From assembly GCA_029552545.1 (NCBI GenBank), contig JAKPDO010000044.1, positions 1 to 52,725 on the forward strand: a DNA stretch of 52,725 nucleotides, given 5' to 3'. The stretch is from Planctomycetota bacterium (lineage in GTDB: Bacteria > Planctomycetota > Phycisphaerae > Sedimentisphaerales > Anaerohalosphaeraceae). Shown piece after piece: positions 1 through 9,388 of the stretch (positions are counted from its first letter, which is position 1; every line of letters begins with the position of its first letter). A model generated the notes under the pieces. The model searched no databases, was not told where the DNA came from, and saw only the letters and a program-made list of their open reading frames with translations. Position numbers and translations under genes: made by a program.

Positions 1-1
1 G

Positions 2-1747
2 GCGGAGCCGGGGATGCCGATGCGCAATCGGGCGGTTTTGACGAGCTCGCTGGGGCCGGTGAGTGCGGAGTGGACCACGCGGGTTTGCTGCTGGAGTATG
101 GAGGAGGTGATTTATGTGGACTGTCGGGCGAAGGGAGCGGATGTGGGGACCAGCTGGCGGGATGCCTATACGGATTTGCAGCGGGCGTTGGCCCGTGCGG
201 CCGTCGGTTGCGGCTGTGAAATATGGGTGGCGCAGGGCGAGTATGATCCGGGGCGTCTGCCGGAGGAGACGTTTGTGATTCCGGCCGGTGTGAGGGTTTA
301 CGGTGGTTTTGCGGGAAATGAAAGCAGTCGGCAGCAGCGGAATCCGAAAAAGTATCAGACCATCCTGACCGGTGCGGCCGATGCGGAACGCAATGAAACC
401 GTGGTACGGATGAGCAATAACAGTTCTCTTGATGGGTTTACTATAACGGAGGCAGTGTCCTATGGGATTTACGGAAATGAGGCCGATTTTACGGTGGAGA
501 ACTGCCGGGTCGTTAATAATCAACAATATGGGATCTGTGCGCAAAATGGGGATGTAGCCATAAAATGGTGTGAGATTATGAATAATGGATTATATGGGAT
601 TTATCACGCTGGAGAAGGATATGCTTTAACAATCGATAAGTGTAGAATTGTTCAATCTGGACGATATGGTATATACAATAGATTTTCCACGCCTACGATA
701 AATAATAGCATCGTTTCAAGAAATGGCTACCTTGAGCAAGGGTTTTATGGAATCAGAATTAGTAATCCCACATATAATCCGCGTGTCTTTTGTAATACAA
801 TTGTTTACAACAAATTAGAGGGGATCTTCTTTGCGGACAATGGAACAACTATCGATCCGAATGATAAGAACTGGCCGGATATTCAGAACTGCATTCTGTG
901 GTATAACAATAGCGGCGGGATGCAAGTGGCCGGATTTGATGCCAATACGCTGCCTCAGTACTGCTGCATCTACAATCCTGCGGATCCGAACGGAACAGAT
1001 TATACCCTAAACGCCAGAAACAATTTCAGCGGCAATCCAGGATTTGCCTACGGCGATCCGAACAACCTGCATTTGGCCTGGAACTCACCGTGCAAGGATA
1101 GGGGCAATCCGTACCATACAATAGACGATGTCGGCTTGTCTGATATGGATGGCGAAGAACGCATTGTTGATAATAGGGTGGACATCGGGGCGGATGAGAT
1201 TTGCTCCTGTGACGAAGACTTAAGCGAGGATGACATCCGGCATCCGCTGGACTGGGATTCGGACGGGGTTATTAACAATATTCAGTTCGGGGAGTTTTCG
1301 AGGGCATGGTTGAGCTGCGAACCAAATTTCCCGGGTGATCCCAATAACTGGAATCCTGTGTGCAACCTGGATAAAACCGGCGACAGTGAACACAAAATTG
1401 ATTTGGGGGATCTGGCTGTATTCTGTGAAAATAATCCTCAGGTATGGCTGTGGCGGGCCTGCTGGGAGCAGGCGCAAATGAACCGGTTTGAATTGATTGC
1501 ATGTTCTATGATAGGGGAGGGCGGGGAATCGATGAGGATGGCCATGCCAATAATGGAATCACGTGAGATAACTCCTGCCCAAGAGGTTGTTGAACTAGAT
1601 CCGGACGTGTTGGAGGAGAACATTCTCCTGATTCTTGAGGAAATTAGCAAGTCCCTGAGTGAAGAAACCGAAAATCTCGACGCACGCTACGAGATAAAGG
1701 CCTTTTTGGAGGATTTACTCCGGGATCTGCAAAACAACAAAGGTTGA
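2..1747 (+). CDS. Parallel beta-helix protein with dockerin-like segment, 5' end outside window
   Basis: The frame is open to the left edge and no signal peptide is visible, so the true start probably lies upstream (first in-window ATG at 14). From about residue 33 (numbering from that ATG) the text IYVDCRAKGADVGTSW and DAYTDLQRAL is typical of secreted right-handed beta-helix proteins of Phycisphaerae. Repeated short strands of the form YGIYGN, YGICAQN, YGIYHAG and YGIYNR form the coils up to about residue 390. A segment at about 412-485 (DWDSDGVINN, then KTGDSEHKIDLGDLAVF) resembles dockerin calcium loops. The last 80 residues are acidic and helical. Likely role: extracellular polysaccharide binding or cleavage; the substrate cannot be read from the sequence. 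The fold is fairly sure, the function is not. Confidence 0.75.
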   Translation, partial: AEPGMPMRNRAVLTSSLGPVSAEWTTRVCCWSMEEVIYVDCRAKGADVGTSWRDAYTDLQRALARAAVGCGCEIWVAQGEYDPGRLPEETFVIPAGVRVYGGFAGNESSRQQRNPKKYQTILTGAADAERNETVVRMSNNSSLDGFTITEAVSYGIYGNEADFTVENCRVVNNQQYGICAQNGDVAIKWCEIMNNGLYGIYHAGEGYALTIDKCRIVQSGRYGIYNRFSTPTINNSIVSRNGYLEQGFYGIRISNPTYNPRVFCNTIVYNKLEGIFFADNGTTIDPNDKNWPDIQNCILWYNNSGGMQVAGFDANTLPQYCCIYNPADPNGTDYTLNARNNFSGNPGFAYGDPNNLHLAWNSPCKDRGNPYHTIDDVGLSDMDGEERIVDNRVDIGADEICSCDEDLSEDDIRHPLDWDSDGVINNIQFGEFSRAWLSCEPNFPGDPNNWNPVCNLDKTGDSEHKIDLGDLAVFCENNPQVWLWRACWEQAQMNRFELIACSMIGEGGESMRMAMPIMESREITPAQEVVELDPDVLEENILLILEEISKSLSEETENLDARYEIKAFLEDLLRDLQNNKG

Positions 1748-1756
1748 CAAATTAAA

Positions 1757-1790
1757 AGACTTAAAATGTCTGGTTAAAGTTTGATATAAT
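1757..1790 (+). promoter_or_regulatory. Extended -10 promoter for the PEP-CTERM gene
   Basis: TATAAT at 1785-1790 is preceded by TG one base upstream (TGATATAAT), an extended -10 element. No good -35 lies 17 bases upstream. A small dyad, AGAC and GTCT separated by seven AT bases, sits at 1757-1771. The downstream gene has a strong ribosome binding site (AGGAGG near 1815). Assigned from sequence only. Confidence 0.5.
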
Positions 1791-1826
1791 AAAAGAAAAG
1801 AAAAAAAGCAAACAGGAGGTTGATCT

Positions 1827-2465
1827 ATGAAAAAGACAATGATCATTGTGTCGGTTTTGGTATCTGCTGTTTGCACACCAGCAATCGCAGGTTTTACTCG
1901 CATCATTTCAAATACGTATGAGTATGGAGTTATTTTACGAAACAATGAATCTCTTTTGGTGACAGGAGGGGGTGCAGATCAAGTTGAATGCCGCGATTAC
2001 AGTTATGTCGAAGTAAAGGGGACTACTTCTCCTCTTCAGTTAGACGTAGGTGGTATATTTGTGCTTGATCTTATGAATAATAGTCATATGACTTTTTACA
2101 ACGGCGAAGTGGGGGCATTTACTATATGGAATCAAGCCCAAGCAGTCTTTAAGGGTGGGCGAATTGATTACATCTCGAGTTACCAGACTGTACCGGATGT
2201 TTTTGTGGGGTATAATGAGCAGGGTGAACCAATCTTTGATAAGTTCAGGCACATTGAAATGTTCGTTAAGAGCTATCTGTACAACCCCACGACCACGACA
2301 TTGACCGGCACGTGGGCGGACAACTCGACCTTTGCCATAAAACTGCTCAATCAAGCCGGCTACGACCCGGTTATCGACAATATCCAATTCATCCTTGTCC
2401 CTGAACCGGCCACTGTCTGCCTGCTGGTTTTAGGTGGGTTGTTTGTGAACCGAATGGATGGGTAA
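1827..2465 (+). CDS. PEP-CTERM sorting domain protein
   Basis: A 212-residue secreted protein. Residues 1-21 form a Sec signal peptide (MKKTMIIVSVLVSAVCTPAIA). The C-terminus has VPEPATVCLLVLGGLF, the PEP motif plus hydrophobic helix recognised by exosortase systems, but the usual final Arg-rich stretch is weak (VNRMDG). The middle is rich in short strands (GGGADQVECRDYSYVEVKG, FYNGEVGAFTIWN) with no family I can name. A strong AGGAGG site precedes the ATG. Export and sorting follow from the known PEP-CTERM architecture; the protein's own role is unknown. A strong bidirectional terminator follows. Confidence 0.85.
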   Translation: MKKTMIIVSVLVSAVCTPAIAGFTRIISNTYEYGVILRNNESLLVTGGGADQVECRDYSYVEVKGTTSPLQLDVGGIFVLDLMNNSHMTFYNGEVGAFTIWNQAQAVFKGGRIDYISSYQTVPDVFVGYNEQGEPIFDKFRHIEMFVKSYLYNPTTTTLTGTWADNSTFAIKLLNQAGYDPVIDNIQFILVPEPATVCLLVLGGLFVNRMDG

Positions 2466-2472
2466 AAATAAA

Positions 2473-2505
2473 AAAAGCTCGGGGGAAAGCCCGGGCTTTT
2501 GGTTT
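2473..2505. terminator. Bidirectional rho-independent terminator
   Basis: AAAAGCTCGGG (2473-2483) pairs with CCCGGGCTTTT (2490-2500) with one G-U pair and a six-base loop. T-rich sequence follows on the plus strand and A-rich sequence precedes it, so it can serve both the PEP-CTERM gene and convergent metK. Confidence 0.85.
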
Positions 2506-2524
2506 TTCCAATAGGTTTCAGCTC

Positions 2525-3730
2525 TCAGAGTCCTGCGGCTTTGCGGAGTTTGGCGGCCATATCGGTTTTTTCCCAGGTGAAATTGGGGTGATTTCGCCCA
2601 AAATGACCGTTTCGGGCCGTTTCCGTATAAATAGGACGCCGCAGTTTTAAGTGCTGAATCATTCCTTTGGGGGTTAGCGGGAAGAAGTCCCGGACAAGTG
2701 CTTCCAGACGGTTTTCGTCGATTTTTGCCGTGCCTTCGGTGTTCACCAGTACGCTGATGGGTTCGGCAACGCCGATGGCATAGGACAGCTGGATTTCGCA
2801 GGTGTCGGCCAGGCCGGCGGCGACGATGTTTTTGGCGATATAGCGGGCCATATAGCTGGCGGAGCGGTCCACTTTTGAGGGGTCTTTTCCGCTGAAGGCC
2901 CCGCCGCCGTGACTGCCTCGTCCGCCGTAAGTGTCCACGATAATTTTACGCCCCGTCAGCCCGCAGTCGCCCTTGGGGCCGCCGATTTCAAAGCGTCCGG
3001 TCGGGTTGATGTGGAAGATGGTGTTTTTGTCCACAAGTTTTTTGGGCAGAACGGGCAGGATAACTTTTTCAATCAGCTCCCTGCGGGCCTGCTCGGACAT
3101 CCGTTCAGTCTTTCGGTCCACAACGGAGGCATCATGCTGGGTGCTGCACACCACGGCGTGAATGCGGCGGGGCTTTCCGTTTTCGCCGTACTCGACGGTA
3201 ACCTGGCTTTTGCCGTCAGGCCGCAGCCATTTGATTTTGCCGGTTTGACGCATTTGGGTCAGACGATGGGTGATTTCATGCGCCAGGTATATCGGCAGAG
3301 GCATATAGGCCGGGGTTTCCGTGCAGGCGTAGCCGAACATCAGCCCCTGGTCGCCGGCGCCGCCGGTATCTACCCCCATTGCGATATCGGGGCTCTGCTG
3401 CTTCAGTGAGACAAGAACCGCACAGTTTTCGGCATCAAAGCCGATGTTCGGGTCGGTGTAGCCGATGCTGCGGATGGTATCGCGGGCCACCTGAGGGATA
3501 TCGACGACGGCTTTGGAGGTGATTTCGCCGGCGATGACGACCATGCCGGTGGAGACAAGCGTTTCACAGGCAACGCGGCTGTTGGGGTCCTGAGCGAGCA
3601 TCGCATCCAGGACGGCATCGGAAATCTGGTCGGCCACCTTGTCCGGATGGCCCATTGTGACGGATTCGCTGGTGAAAAAGTGCCGACGGGCAGCGGAACA
3701 GCCGCCTGCGGACTGATTGGTTCCGGCCAT
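2525..3730 (-). CDS. metK: S-adenosylmethionine synthetase
   Basis: A 401-residue enzyme that makes S-adenosylmethionine from methionine and ATP in the cytoplasm. Family motifs are in order: [20 protein letters not shown] near the N-terminus, [16 protein letters not shown] (signature 1, with the ATP-binding aspartate), and the glycine-rich [23 protein letters not shown] stretch (here [11 protein letters not shown]). Length is normal for bacterial MetK. The first about 15 residues ([16 protein letters not shown]) are an unconserved extension. The gene lies downstream of topA and groES on the same strand. No SAM riboswitch was recognised in the 106-base upstream gap. Confidence 0.97.
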   Translation of the reverse strand: MAGTNQSAGGCSAARRHFFTSESVTMGHPDKVADQISDAVLDAMLAQDPNSRVACETLVSTGMVVIAGEITSKAVVDIPQVARDTIRSIGYTDPNIGFDAENCAVLVSLKQQSPDIAMGVDTGGAGDQGLMFGYACTETPAYMPLPIYLAHEITHRLTQMRQTGKIKWLRPDGKSQVTVEYGENGKPRRIHAVVCSTQHDASVVDRKTERMSEQARRELIEKVILPVLPKKLVDKNTIFHINPTGRFEIGGPKGDCGLTGRKIIVDTYGGRGSHGGGAFSGKDPSKVDRSASYMARYIAKNIVAAGLADTCEIQLSYAIGVAEPISVLVNTEGTAKIDENRLEALVRDFFPLTPKGMIQHLKLRRPIYTETARNGHFGRNHPNFTWEKTDMAAKLRKAAGL

Positions 3731-3836
3731 TGACTTTCTCCTGTATTGTGTTGCTTTTTAAAATTCGTTAAGAAAGGGACTTTAGCGGCTTTCGGCCGTT
3801 TCGTCAACAAAAAACAGACCGGCAGGCCCTGACGGA

Positions 3837-4157
3837 CTACTGTTTTCGGAAGACAGCCACGATGTTCTCCACATCGACGACGAAAAGCCGGTTGTCGCCT
3901 TCGAAATCCACCGGAATGGCCCCTTTGGGGTTGAACAGGACTTTGTCGTACTGTTTGAGGGGGATTTCGGAGGACATTTCGACTTCGGCGGAAACGGACA
4001 CAATCCGGCCGGTGATGGTGGGGATTTCGATATTGTCGGGCAGCTGGATGCCGCCTTTGGTCTGCTTTTTGTCTTCGTCTTTTCGAATCAGGACCCGTTT
4101 GCCGATGGGCTCAATCGTCTCAAAAGAATCAATTTTGATGGGATCAATTTCGCTCAT
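3837..4157 (-). CDS. groES: Co-chaperonin GroES family protein
   Basis: A 106-residue single-domain GroES/Cpn10-like protein. It shows the core pattern PIGKRVLIRKDEDKKQTKGG, the mobile-loop segment GGIQLPDN that would contact GroEL, and the C-terminal strand RLFVVDVENIVAVF. It is slightly longer than typical GroES because of an acidic N-terminal lead (MSEIDPIKIDSFETI). No groEL is beside it, so it is either an extra stand-alone GroES paralogue or its GroEL is elsewhere. It sits between topA and metK and is probably cotranscribed with them. Family assignment is strong; partnership with a particular GroEL is inference. Confidence 0.9.
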   Translation of the reverse strand: MSEIDPIKIDSFETIEPIGKRVLIRKDEDKKQTKGGIQLPDNIEIPTITGRIVSVSAEVEMSSEIPLKQYDKVLFNPKGAIPVDFEGDNRLFVVDVENIVAVFRKQ

Positions 4158-4211
4158 ACCTCTATCCTGTCTGATGCTTTCGGACGGTATATTATACGAA
4201 AAAACGTTCGT

Positions 4212-6578
4212 CTATGACTTCTTTTTTTTCGCAGAAGCGGTTTTCCGCTCCAGGATTTCATCGACCTGGGCCGGGTCTGACGGCGGCCATTGGCCTTTTT
4301 CCTGCAGGTCTTTGAGCTTGTCCAGCAGTTTGATGCTCACAATGGTCCGGCACCGCGGAAAACGGCTGCATCCCATAAACGGACCGCGTTTGCTTTGGCG
4401 AACGACGAACAGACCGTCTTTGCACTTGTGGCAGCGGATTCCTGTGGGGGTCGGCGGGGGCGCCGGCGGCAGGGGATTGCCTTCCTTGTCGGCCTTGAGG
4501 ATGGTTTTGCATTCCGGATAGCCGGAACAGCCGAAAAAGGGGCCGAAACGTCCGGTTTTTTTCACCAAGGGCTTGCCGCATTCCGGGCATTTGTGCTCGG
4601 TGGGCTGGTCCTGAAGCATTCGGCCGTCTTTGTCGCAGGGGGTGCCGAATTTGCACTCCGGGTAGCGTGAGCAGCTGAGGAACCGGCCGTTTTTGCCGAA
4701 CCGATACTCGAGCGGGGCCTTGCATTCCGGGCAGGTGTATTCGCTGGGCTGCGTTTCGGCCTTGGCGTGTTTCATCTTCTGGACGGCCTCTTCGAGTGAT
4801 TTTTTGAAGGGCTCGTAGAACTCCTGCAGGACCTGGACCCAGTTGAGGTGCTGCTCCTCGATTTTGTCCAGCTGCTCCTCCATATGGCGGGTAAAGGCAA
4901 TGTCCATAATCTGGGGGAAATATTCGAGGAGTTTGTCGGTGACGATTTCGCCGATATGAGTGGCGTAGAAGACGCGGTTGACCTTTTCGACGTATTTCCG
5001 CTCCTGAATGGTGGAAATAATCGTCGCATAGGTGCTGGGCCGTCCGATACCTTCCTTTTCGAGGGTCTTAATCAGCGAGGCCTCCGTATATCGGGCTGGC
5101 GGTTTGGTAAAGTGCTGAACGGGTTTGAGGTCCACGACCTTGAGGATTTGGCCTTCGTGCAGAGTCGGCAGGGTCGGTTCTTCTGCGGAGGTCGGCCAGA
5201 TTCGCGTAAAGCCGTCAAAGGCCAGCGTACGGCCGGATGCCGTGAAGATGCACGGGCCCTCCGGCGTCTGGGCCTCGATTTCGATGCGGGTGGTATCCCA
5301 CTGGGCTTCTTTCATCTGACAGGCGACAAATCGGCGCCAGATAAGGTCATAAAGTTTGTATTGTTCATCTGTCAGAAAGGGAGCCAGCTCGTCGGGGGTC
5401 AGGTCAGGGTCGGTCGGGCGGATGGCCTCGTGGGCCTGCTGGGCCTCTTTGCGGGCGGTAAAAACATTGGGAGTTTCCGGCAGATATTCCGGGCCGATTT
5501 GGGACTGGATGTAATGGCGGACTTCCTGAACGGCCTCTTCGGACAGGTGCGTGCTGTCGGTTCGCATATAGGTAATCAGCCCCAGAGCGCCCATCGAGCC
5601 CAGATCGATGCCTTCATAGAGCTGCTGGGCGATGGTCATCGTCCGCTGCGCTCCGAAGCCGAGCCGATTGGCGGCGGCCTGCTGAAGCGTTGAGGTGATA
5701 AACGGAGCGCCCGGGCGGGACTGGACGCGTTTGGTTTCGATGCGGCGGACGATAAACTGTGTCCCTTTCAATTTCTCATAGACGGCCTGGGCCTGCGTCT
5801 GATTGGAGGCCTCGAACTTTTGGCCGTTGACGGATGTCAAATCAGCCCGGAAGGCACCGTGTTTGGCCAGCCACTGGTCCTGTTCGGTCAGCGTGCGTCC
5901 TTTTTCCGGGTCTTTGGCGCTGTTGAGAAAGGTTTGCCATTCTTCAGCGGTGATGTCGGCCTTCTCGGAGGCAAAGACAGCCGGAATGAGCCAGTACTCC
6001 TGCGGGACAAACGCACGAATCTGCCGCTCCCGCTCGACAACCAGCCGCACGGCGACAGACTGGACACGTCCGGCACTCAGTCCGCGTGCGACTTTTTTCC
6101 ACAGCAGGGGGCTGATTTGATAGCCGACGATGCGGTCCAGAACACGTCGGGCCTGCTGGGCAAGAACACGGTCCATATCAATCTTGCCCGGATTGGCGAA
6201 GGCCCGTTCAATGTCTTTTTTGGTGATGGCGTTAAAGACAACGCGGTACGTGTCTTCATCATTCAGATTGAGAACCTCTTTGAGATGCCAGGCAATCGCC
6301 TCGCCTTCTCGGTCCATATCGGTTGCCAGGTAGAACTTCTCGCATTTTTTGGCCTTGGCGCGGAGGGCGGCGACGACCTTGCGTTTGCCCGGATTGATTT
6401 CATAGGTCGGTTCAAAATTGTGTTCGATGTCAATATTCAGGCCTTTGGAGGGCAGGTCGCGGACGTGGCCCATGGAGGCCTCTACTTCAAAATCCGGGCC
6501 GAGATATTTGTTGATGGTTTTGGCCTTGGCGGGCGACTCGACGATGACCAATGCTTTTGTTTTGGCTTTTTTTGTCAT
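4212..6578 (-). CDS. topA: DNA topoisomerase I (type IA)
   Basis: A 788-residue enzyme that relaxes negative supercoils by passing single strands. The Toprim domain is at the N-terminus (KALVIVESPAKAKTINKYLG, with the metal-binding acidic set in ATDMDREGEAIAWHL). The active-site tyrosine is Y337 in GLITYMRTDSTHLS. Three C-terminal zinc fingers of the topoisomerase type follow, each with paired Cys motifs (YTCPECKAPL, HKCPECGKPL, IRCHKCKDGL), and a lysine-rich tail ends the protein. Length and domain order are those of ordinary bacterial TopA. First gene of the topA-groES-metK run. Confidence 0.97.
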   Translation of the reverse strand: MTKKAKTKALVIVESPAKAKTINKYLGPDFEVEASMGHVRDLPSKGLNIDIEHNFEPTYEINPGKRKVVAALRAKAKKCEKFYLATDMDREGEAIAWHLKEVLNLNDEDTYRVVFNAITKKDIERAFANPGKIDMDRVLAQQARRVLDRIVGYQISPLLWKKVARGLSAGRVQSVAVRLVVERERQIRAFVPQEYWLIPAVFASEKADITAEEWQTFLNSAKDPEKGRTLTEQDQWLAKHGAFRADLTSVNGQKFEASNQTQAQAVYEKLKGTQFIVRRIETKRVQSRPGAPFITSTLQQAAANRLGFGAQRTMTIAQQLYEGIDLGSMGALGLITYMRTDSTHLSEEAVQEVRHYIQSQIGPEYLPETPNVFTARKEAQQAHEAIRPTDPDLTPDELAPFLTDEQYKLYDLIWRRFVACQMKEAQWDTTRIEIEAQTPEGPCIFTASGRTLAFDGFTRIWPTSAEEPTLPTLHEGQILKVVDLKPVQHFTKPPARYTEASLIKTLEKEGIGRPSTYATIISTIQERKYVEKVNRVFYATHIGEIVTDKLLEYFPQIMDIAFTRHMEEQLDKIEEQHLNWVQVLQEFYEPFKKSLEEAVQKMKHAKAETQPSEYTCPECKAPLEYRFGKNGRFLSCSRYPECKFGTPCDKDGRMLQDQPTEHKCPECGKPLVKKTGRFGPFFGCSGYPECKTILKADKEGNPLPPAPPPTPTGIRCHKCKDGLFVVRQSKRGPFMGCSRFPRCRTIVSIKLLDKLKDLQEKGQWPPSDPAQVDEILERKTASAKKKKS

Positions 6579-6937
6579 TGTATTCTCTGTCGCTTAAAAG
6601 CGTTTTATCTTTGTCTGTTCTGAATTATCGGTTTTCGTTGTCGCTATTCTGAAGGCAAGGCGATAGATAAACGGGGCTCAGGAGGGATGTCAAGAGAAAA
6701 GAAAGGGAATATTCTGAATTAAACAGGTCTATTATGTTCTGGTATTGCCTTCTGTGTTTATGGACGGCCTCTGAAAAGCCGGTTTTTTCAAGCAATGCAC
6801 TTTGTCCAAAAGAGCCCAGATTTCATGCCCTCCAAGCCGAAAAATAAAGAATACAATAGCGGATAGATTGTGCTTTACACAAGAGGCCATGACTGTTATA
6901 GATAAGATGCGAATGGATTTCAGAAAAGGGATGAAGT
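6579..6937. other. Divergent intergenic region between topA and a secreted hypothetical
   Basis: About 360 bases with no convincing gene. An ORF at 6802-7062 overlaps the real downstream gene in another frame and has no ribosome binding site. The right part holds the promoter described at 6874-6902. An imperfect GGC/GCC hairpin followed by T residues lies near 6764-6790. Nothing else was recognised. Confidence 0.5.
6874..6902 (+). promoter_or_regulatory. Sigma-70-type promoter
   Basis: TTTACA (6874-6879) and TATAGA (6897-6902) are separated by exactly 17 bases, 35 bases upstream of the ATG at 6938. A good match to the vegetative consensus. Confidence 0.6.
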
Positions 6938-7579
6938 ATGAAGAAAAAAGTTGGGTTTTATTCGATGCTATGGGTCGGGATTCTTTCGGGTTTGGTAGTC
7001 GGCTGGCCGCGTCCGTCGGCCCTGCCGGAAAAAGGACACTGGACCCTCGATATTACGTATGAACATCCCATCCTGATTCAGGTACCGTCTCCTCAAACCG
7101 GCCAGCCGAAACGGTTCTGGTATATGATTTTTTCTGTGACAAACCTGTCTTCGGAAGAAGAAGTTCCATTTTATCCGAAATTTGAGTTGGTAACGGACAC
7201 GTTCCAGATTCTGTCTGCCGGACAGGGAGAGCCGTTCAGTCTGTTTGAAACCGTACGGGCTCGGCATCGGGGGCAATATCCGTTTCTTGAATCGCTTGAT
7301 TTTGAGGACCATCGCATCCGAAAAGGCCAGGACAATCGACGGGATTTTGTGGTCTTTTGGCCGGATTTTGATGAGAAAGCCAAGGAGGTTCGGTTTTATC
7401 TGGCCGGGCTGAGCAATGAAACGATTGCTATAGAGCATCCGACTTTGAGAGAGCAAGAGCGTCCTGTGCCGGTTTATCTGCGAAAGACTCTTCAGCTGAC
7501 CTATTCCATCGGAGCGGATCCCCAGCTTCGCGGACAGGCCTCCCTGCGATTTGAGGGGCAAGACTGGGTAATGCGGTAG
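6938..7579 (+). CDS. Secreted hypothetical protein
   Basis: A 213-residue protein of unknown function. The start has an AAGGG site eight bases upstream. Residues 1-28 form a signal peptide (MKKKVGFYSMLWVGILSGLVVGW). The mature part reads as an immunoglobulin-like beta-sandwich: alternating strands such as FWYMIFSVTNLSSEEEVPFYP and VRFYLAGLSNETIAIE suggest comparison with a DUF of the kind that starts from a 'normal forces' expression, but I cannot name the family. It ends nine bases before the methyltransferase reading frame opens, so the two may share a transcript. Function is not assigned. Confidence 0.75.
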   Translation: MKKKVGFYSMLWVGILSGLVVGWPRPSALPEKGHWTLDITYEHPILIQVPSPQTGQPKRFWYMIFSVTNLSSEEEVPFYPKFELVTDTFQILSAGQGEPFSLFETVRARHRGQYPFLESLDFEDHRIRKGQDNRRDFVVFWPDFDEKAKEVRFYLAGLSNETIAIEHPTLREQERPVPVYLRKTLQLTYSIGADPQLRGQASLRFEGQDWVMR

Positions 7580-7605
7580 GCAAACAGGTGCGGGTTGGCT
7601 TGTCG

Positions 7606-8613
7606 ATGGCGGAAGCGGGAATCACGAAAGAGTCGTGTATTTACTGCGGGCACAGCCAAAGCCGCTTTTGTTACTCGGCCGAAAGTATGTATGGGGAGAT
7701 TTTTTCTATCTGCCGGTGTTTGAAATGCGGTGCCTATTTTCTGTCTCCTCGTCCTGATGACCGTCAGCTGGAGCGGTATTACGATGAGGCCTACTACGGT
7801 TCCCGGCCGAACAAGTTTTCTCCCGCCGTAGAGAAGGTTCTGGATTTTTTTCGACAGGGTCGTGCCCGTGCGGTGAGCCGTTTGGTTCGGCCGCCGGGGC
7901 GGGTTTTGGATGTCGGCTGCGGAAACGGACGGTTTCTTGGTTATTTGATTGAGCGGGGGTATGAAGGATACGGGGTGGAGCTGCCGGGTCCGGCGGCTCA
8001 GCGGGCGGGGGAGGTACCCGGAATCCATCTCAAAATTGGTTCTCTCGAGGAAGGGGATTTTCCCAAAGGTTTTTTTGATGCGGTTTGCCTCTGGCATGTC
8101 TTTGAGCATTTGTCCCAGCCGAGAAAGACACTTCAGACCATTGATTTTATTCTCAAGCCCGGGGGTTTTTTGTTTTTGTCGATGCCGAATATCCATAGCT
8201 GGCAGGCGCGGCTTTTCAAGGGCCGCTGGCTTCATCTGGACCCGCCGCGGCATCTGGTTTTCTTCTCGCCGGAGGGGCTGGTGCGGGTGCTCAGTGAGCA
8301 GGGATTCCAATTGTGCCGAAAGACGACCTTTTCTCTGGAACAGAATGTTTTCGGAATTCAGCAGAGTCTTCTGAACTGCATCTGCCATAAACGAGAGCTT
8401 TTGTTTGAATTTTTGAAAGGCAACCATTCCTATACGGCTGGGTATCCGATGGGATTGCTGCGTCTTCAGCAGGTTTTTACCTTGCTGACAAGTCCGCTGT
8501 TTGTGTTGGCGGCGGCTTTGGAATCGCTTTTCGGGGCAGGGGGGACAATGGAGATGGTTTTCCGCAAGACTGACAGAACGATTGTTGAAGGAGACAGAAC
8601 CGGCTATGTTTAA
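7606..8613 (+). CDS. Class I SAM-dependent methyltransferase with N-terminal zinc knuckle
   Basis: A 335-residue protein from ATG 7606; the frame could also start at GTG 7588, and neither has a strong ribosome binding site. The N-terminus has two Cys pairs (CIYCGHSQ and CRCLKCGAYF), a small zinc ribbon often seen in methyltransferases of sugar and surface-polysaccharide clusters. Motif I is VLDVGCGNGRFLGYL, the acidic end of strand 2 is GYGVELPG, and the post-motif segment is FDAVCLWHVFEHLSQP, giving a methyltransf_23-like fold. The stop overlaps the start of the next glycosyltransferase by eight bases, so they are translationally coupled. Likely a glycan-modifying methyltransferase; substrate unknown. 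Confidence 0.88.
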   Translation: MAEAGITKESCIYCGHSQSRFCYSAESMYGEIFSICRCLKCGAYFLSPRPDDRQLERYYDEAYYGSRPNKFSPAVEKVLDFFRQGRARAVSRLVRPPGRVLDVGCGNGRFLGYLIERGYEGYGVELPGPAAQRAGEVPGIHLKIGSLEEGDFPKGFFDAVCLWHVFEHLSQPRKTLQTIDFILKPGGFLFLSMPNIHSWQARLFKGRWLHLDPPRHLVFFSPEGLVRVLSEQGFQLCRKTTFSLEQNVFGIQQSLLNCICHKRELLFEFLKGNHSYTAGYPMGLLRLQQVFTLLTSPLFVLAAALESLFGAGGTMEMVFRKTDRTIVEGDRTGYV

Positions 8614-9388
8614 AGGGCGGAAAGTCGTGGTGGTCATGCCGGCCTACAATGCAGAGGCCACCCTGCGAAGAACCCATCAGGAGGTGATGGAGCAGGGAAT
8701 TGTGGACCTGGTGATTGTGGTGGATGACGCCAGCTCGGACCGGACGGCGGAAGTGGCCCGTCAGCTGCCGTGTACGCTGGTTCATGTTCATCCCCGCAAT
8801 CAGGGCTATGGGGCCAATCAGAAGACCTGCTATCGGCTGGCCCTGGAGCAGGGGGCGGATATTGTGATTATGGTGCATCCGGACTATCAATATACGCCGC
8901 AGCTGATTCCGGCGATGGCGTCGATGATTGCCAACGGCCTGTATCCGTGTGTGCTGGGTTCGCGGATTCTGGGCGGTTATGCCCTCAAGGGCGGGATGCC
9001 GCTGTGGCGGTATGCGGCCAACCGGTTTTTGACCTTTGCGGAAAACCTGCTGATGGGGGCTAAACTGTCGGAGTATCATACGGGCTATCGGGCCTTTTCG
9101 AGGACGCTGCTGGAGCGGCTGCCGCTGGAGAACAATTCGGATGATTTTGTGTTTGATAATCAGATGCTCGCGCAGATTCTCTGGCTGGGATATCCGATCG
9201 GGGAGGTGTCCTGTCCCACAAGGTACTTCGCGGAGGCGTCGTCCATTAACTTTCGCCGCAGTTGCGTGTACGGCCTGGGGTGTCTGAAGACGGCCCTGCT
9301 CTATCGGCTAGCCAAATGGGGGGTTATCCGCTCGAATCTTTTTCCGGTGCGCTCACCGTCCCGGAAGGAGCCGAACAATCGCGTTTGA
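8606..9388 (+). CDS. Glycosyltransferase family 2
   Basis: A 260-residue GT-A enzyme. The start is ATG 8606, preceded by GAAGGAG and overlapping the methyltransferase stop. Upstream in-frame sequence is methyltransferase coding and is not part of this gene. Motifs: VVVVMPAYNAEATL at the nucleotide-sugar binding N-terminus, VVDDASSDRTAEVA, and MVHPDYQYTP in place of the usual DxD. GYRAFSRTLLERLPLENNSDDF and the C-terminal FAEASSINFRRS resemble DPM1-like or cell-wall GT2 enzymes. Its 3' end overlaps the convergent GT-C gene by 65 bases. It probably transfers a sugar to a lipid or glycan carrier; the acceptor is unknown. Confidence 0.92.
   Translation: MFKGRKVVVVMPAYNAEATLRRTHQEVMEQGIVDLVIVVDDASSDRTAEVARQLPCTLVHVHPRNQGYGANQKTCYRLALEQGADIVIMVHPDYQYTPQLIPAMASMIANGLYPCVLGSRILGGYALKGGMPLWRYAANRFLTFAENLLMGAKLSEYHTGYRAFSRTLLERLPLENNSDDFVFDNQMLAQILWLGYPIGEVSCPTRYFAEASSINFRRSCVYGLGCLKTALLYRLAKWGVIRSNLFPVRSPSRKEPNNRV

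Noticed and set aside
3731..3836. SAM riboswitch upstream of metK
   Set aside because: The gap is short and none of the known SAM riboswitch cores or a leader terminator could be recognised.
6802..7062. 86-codon plus-strand ORF
   Set aside because: It overlaps the promoter and the start of the real gene at 6938 in another frame.
7501..8637. 378-codon minus-strand ORF
   Set aside because: Antisense to the methyltransferase; composition is that of a shadow frame.
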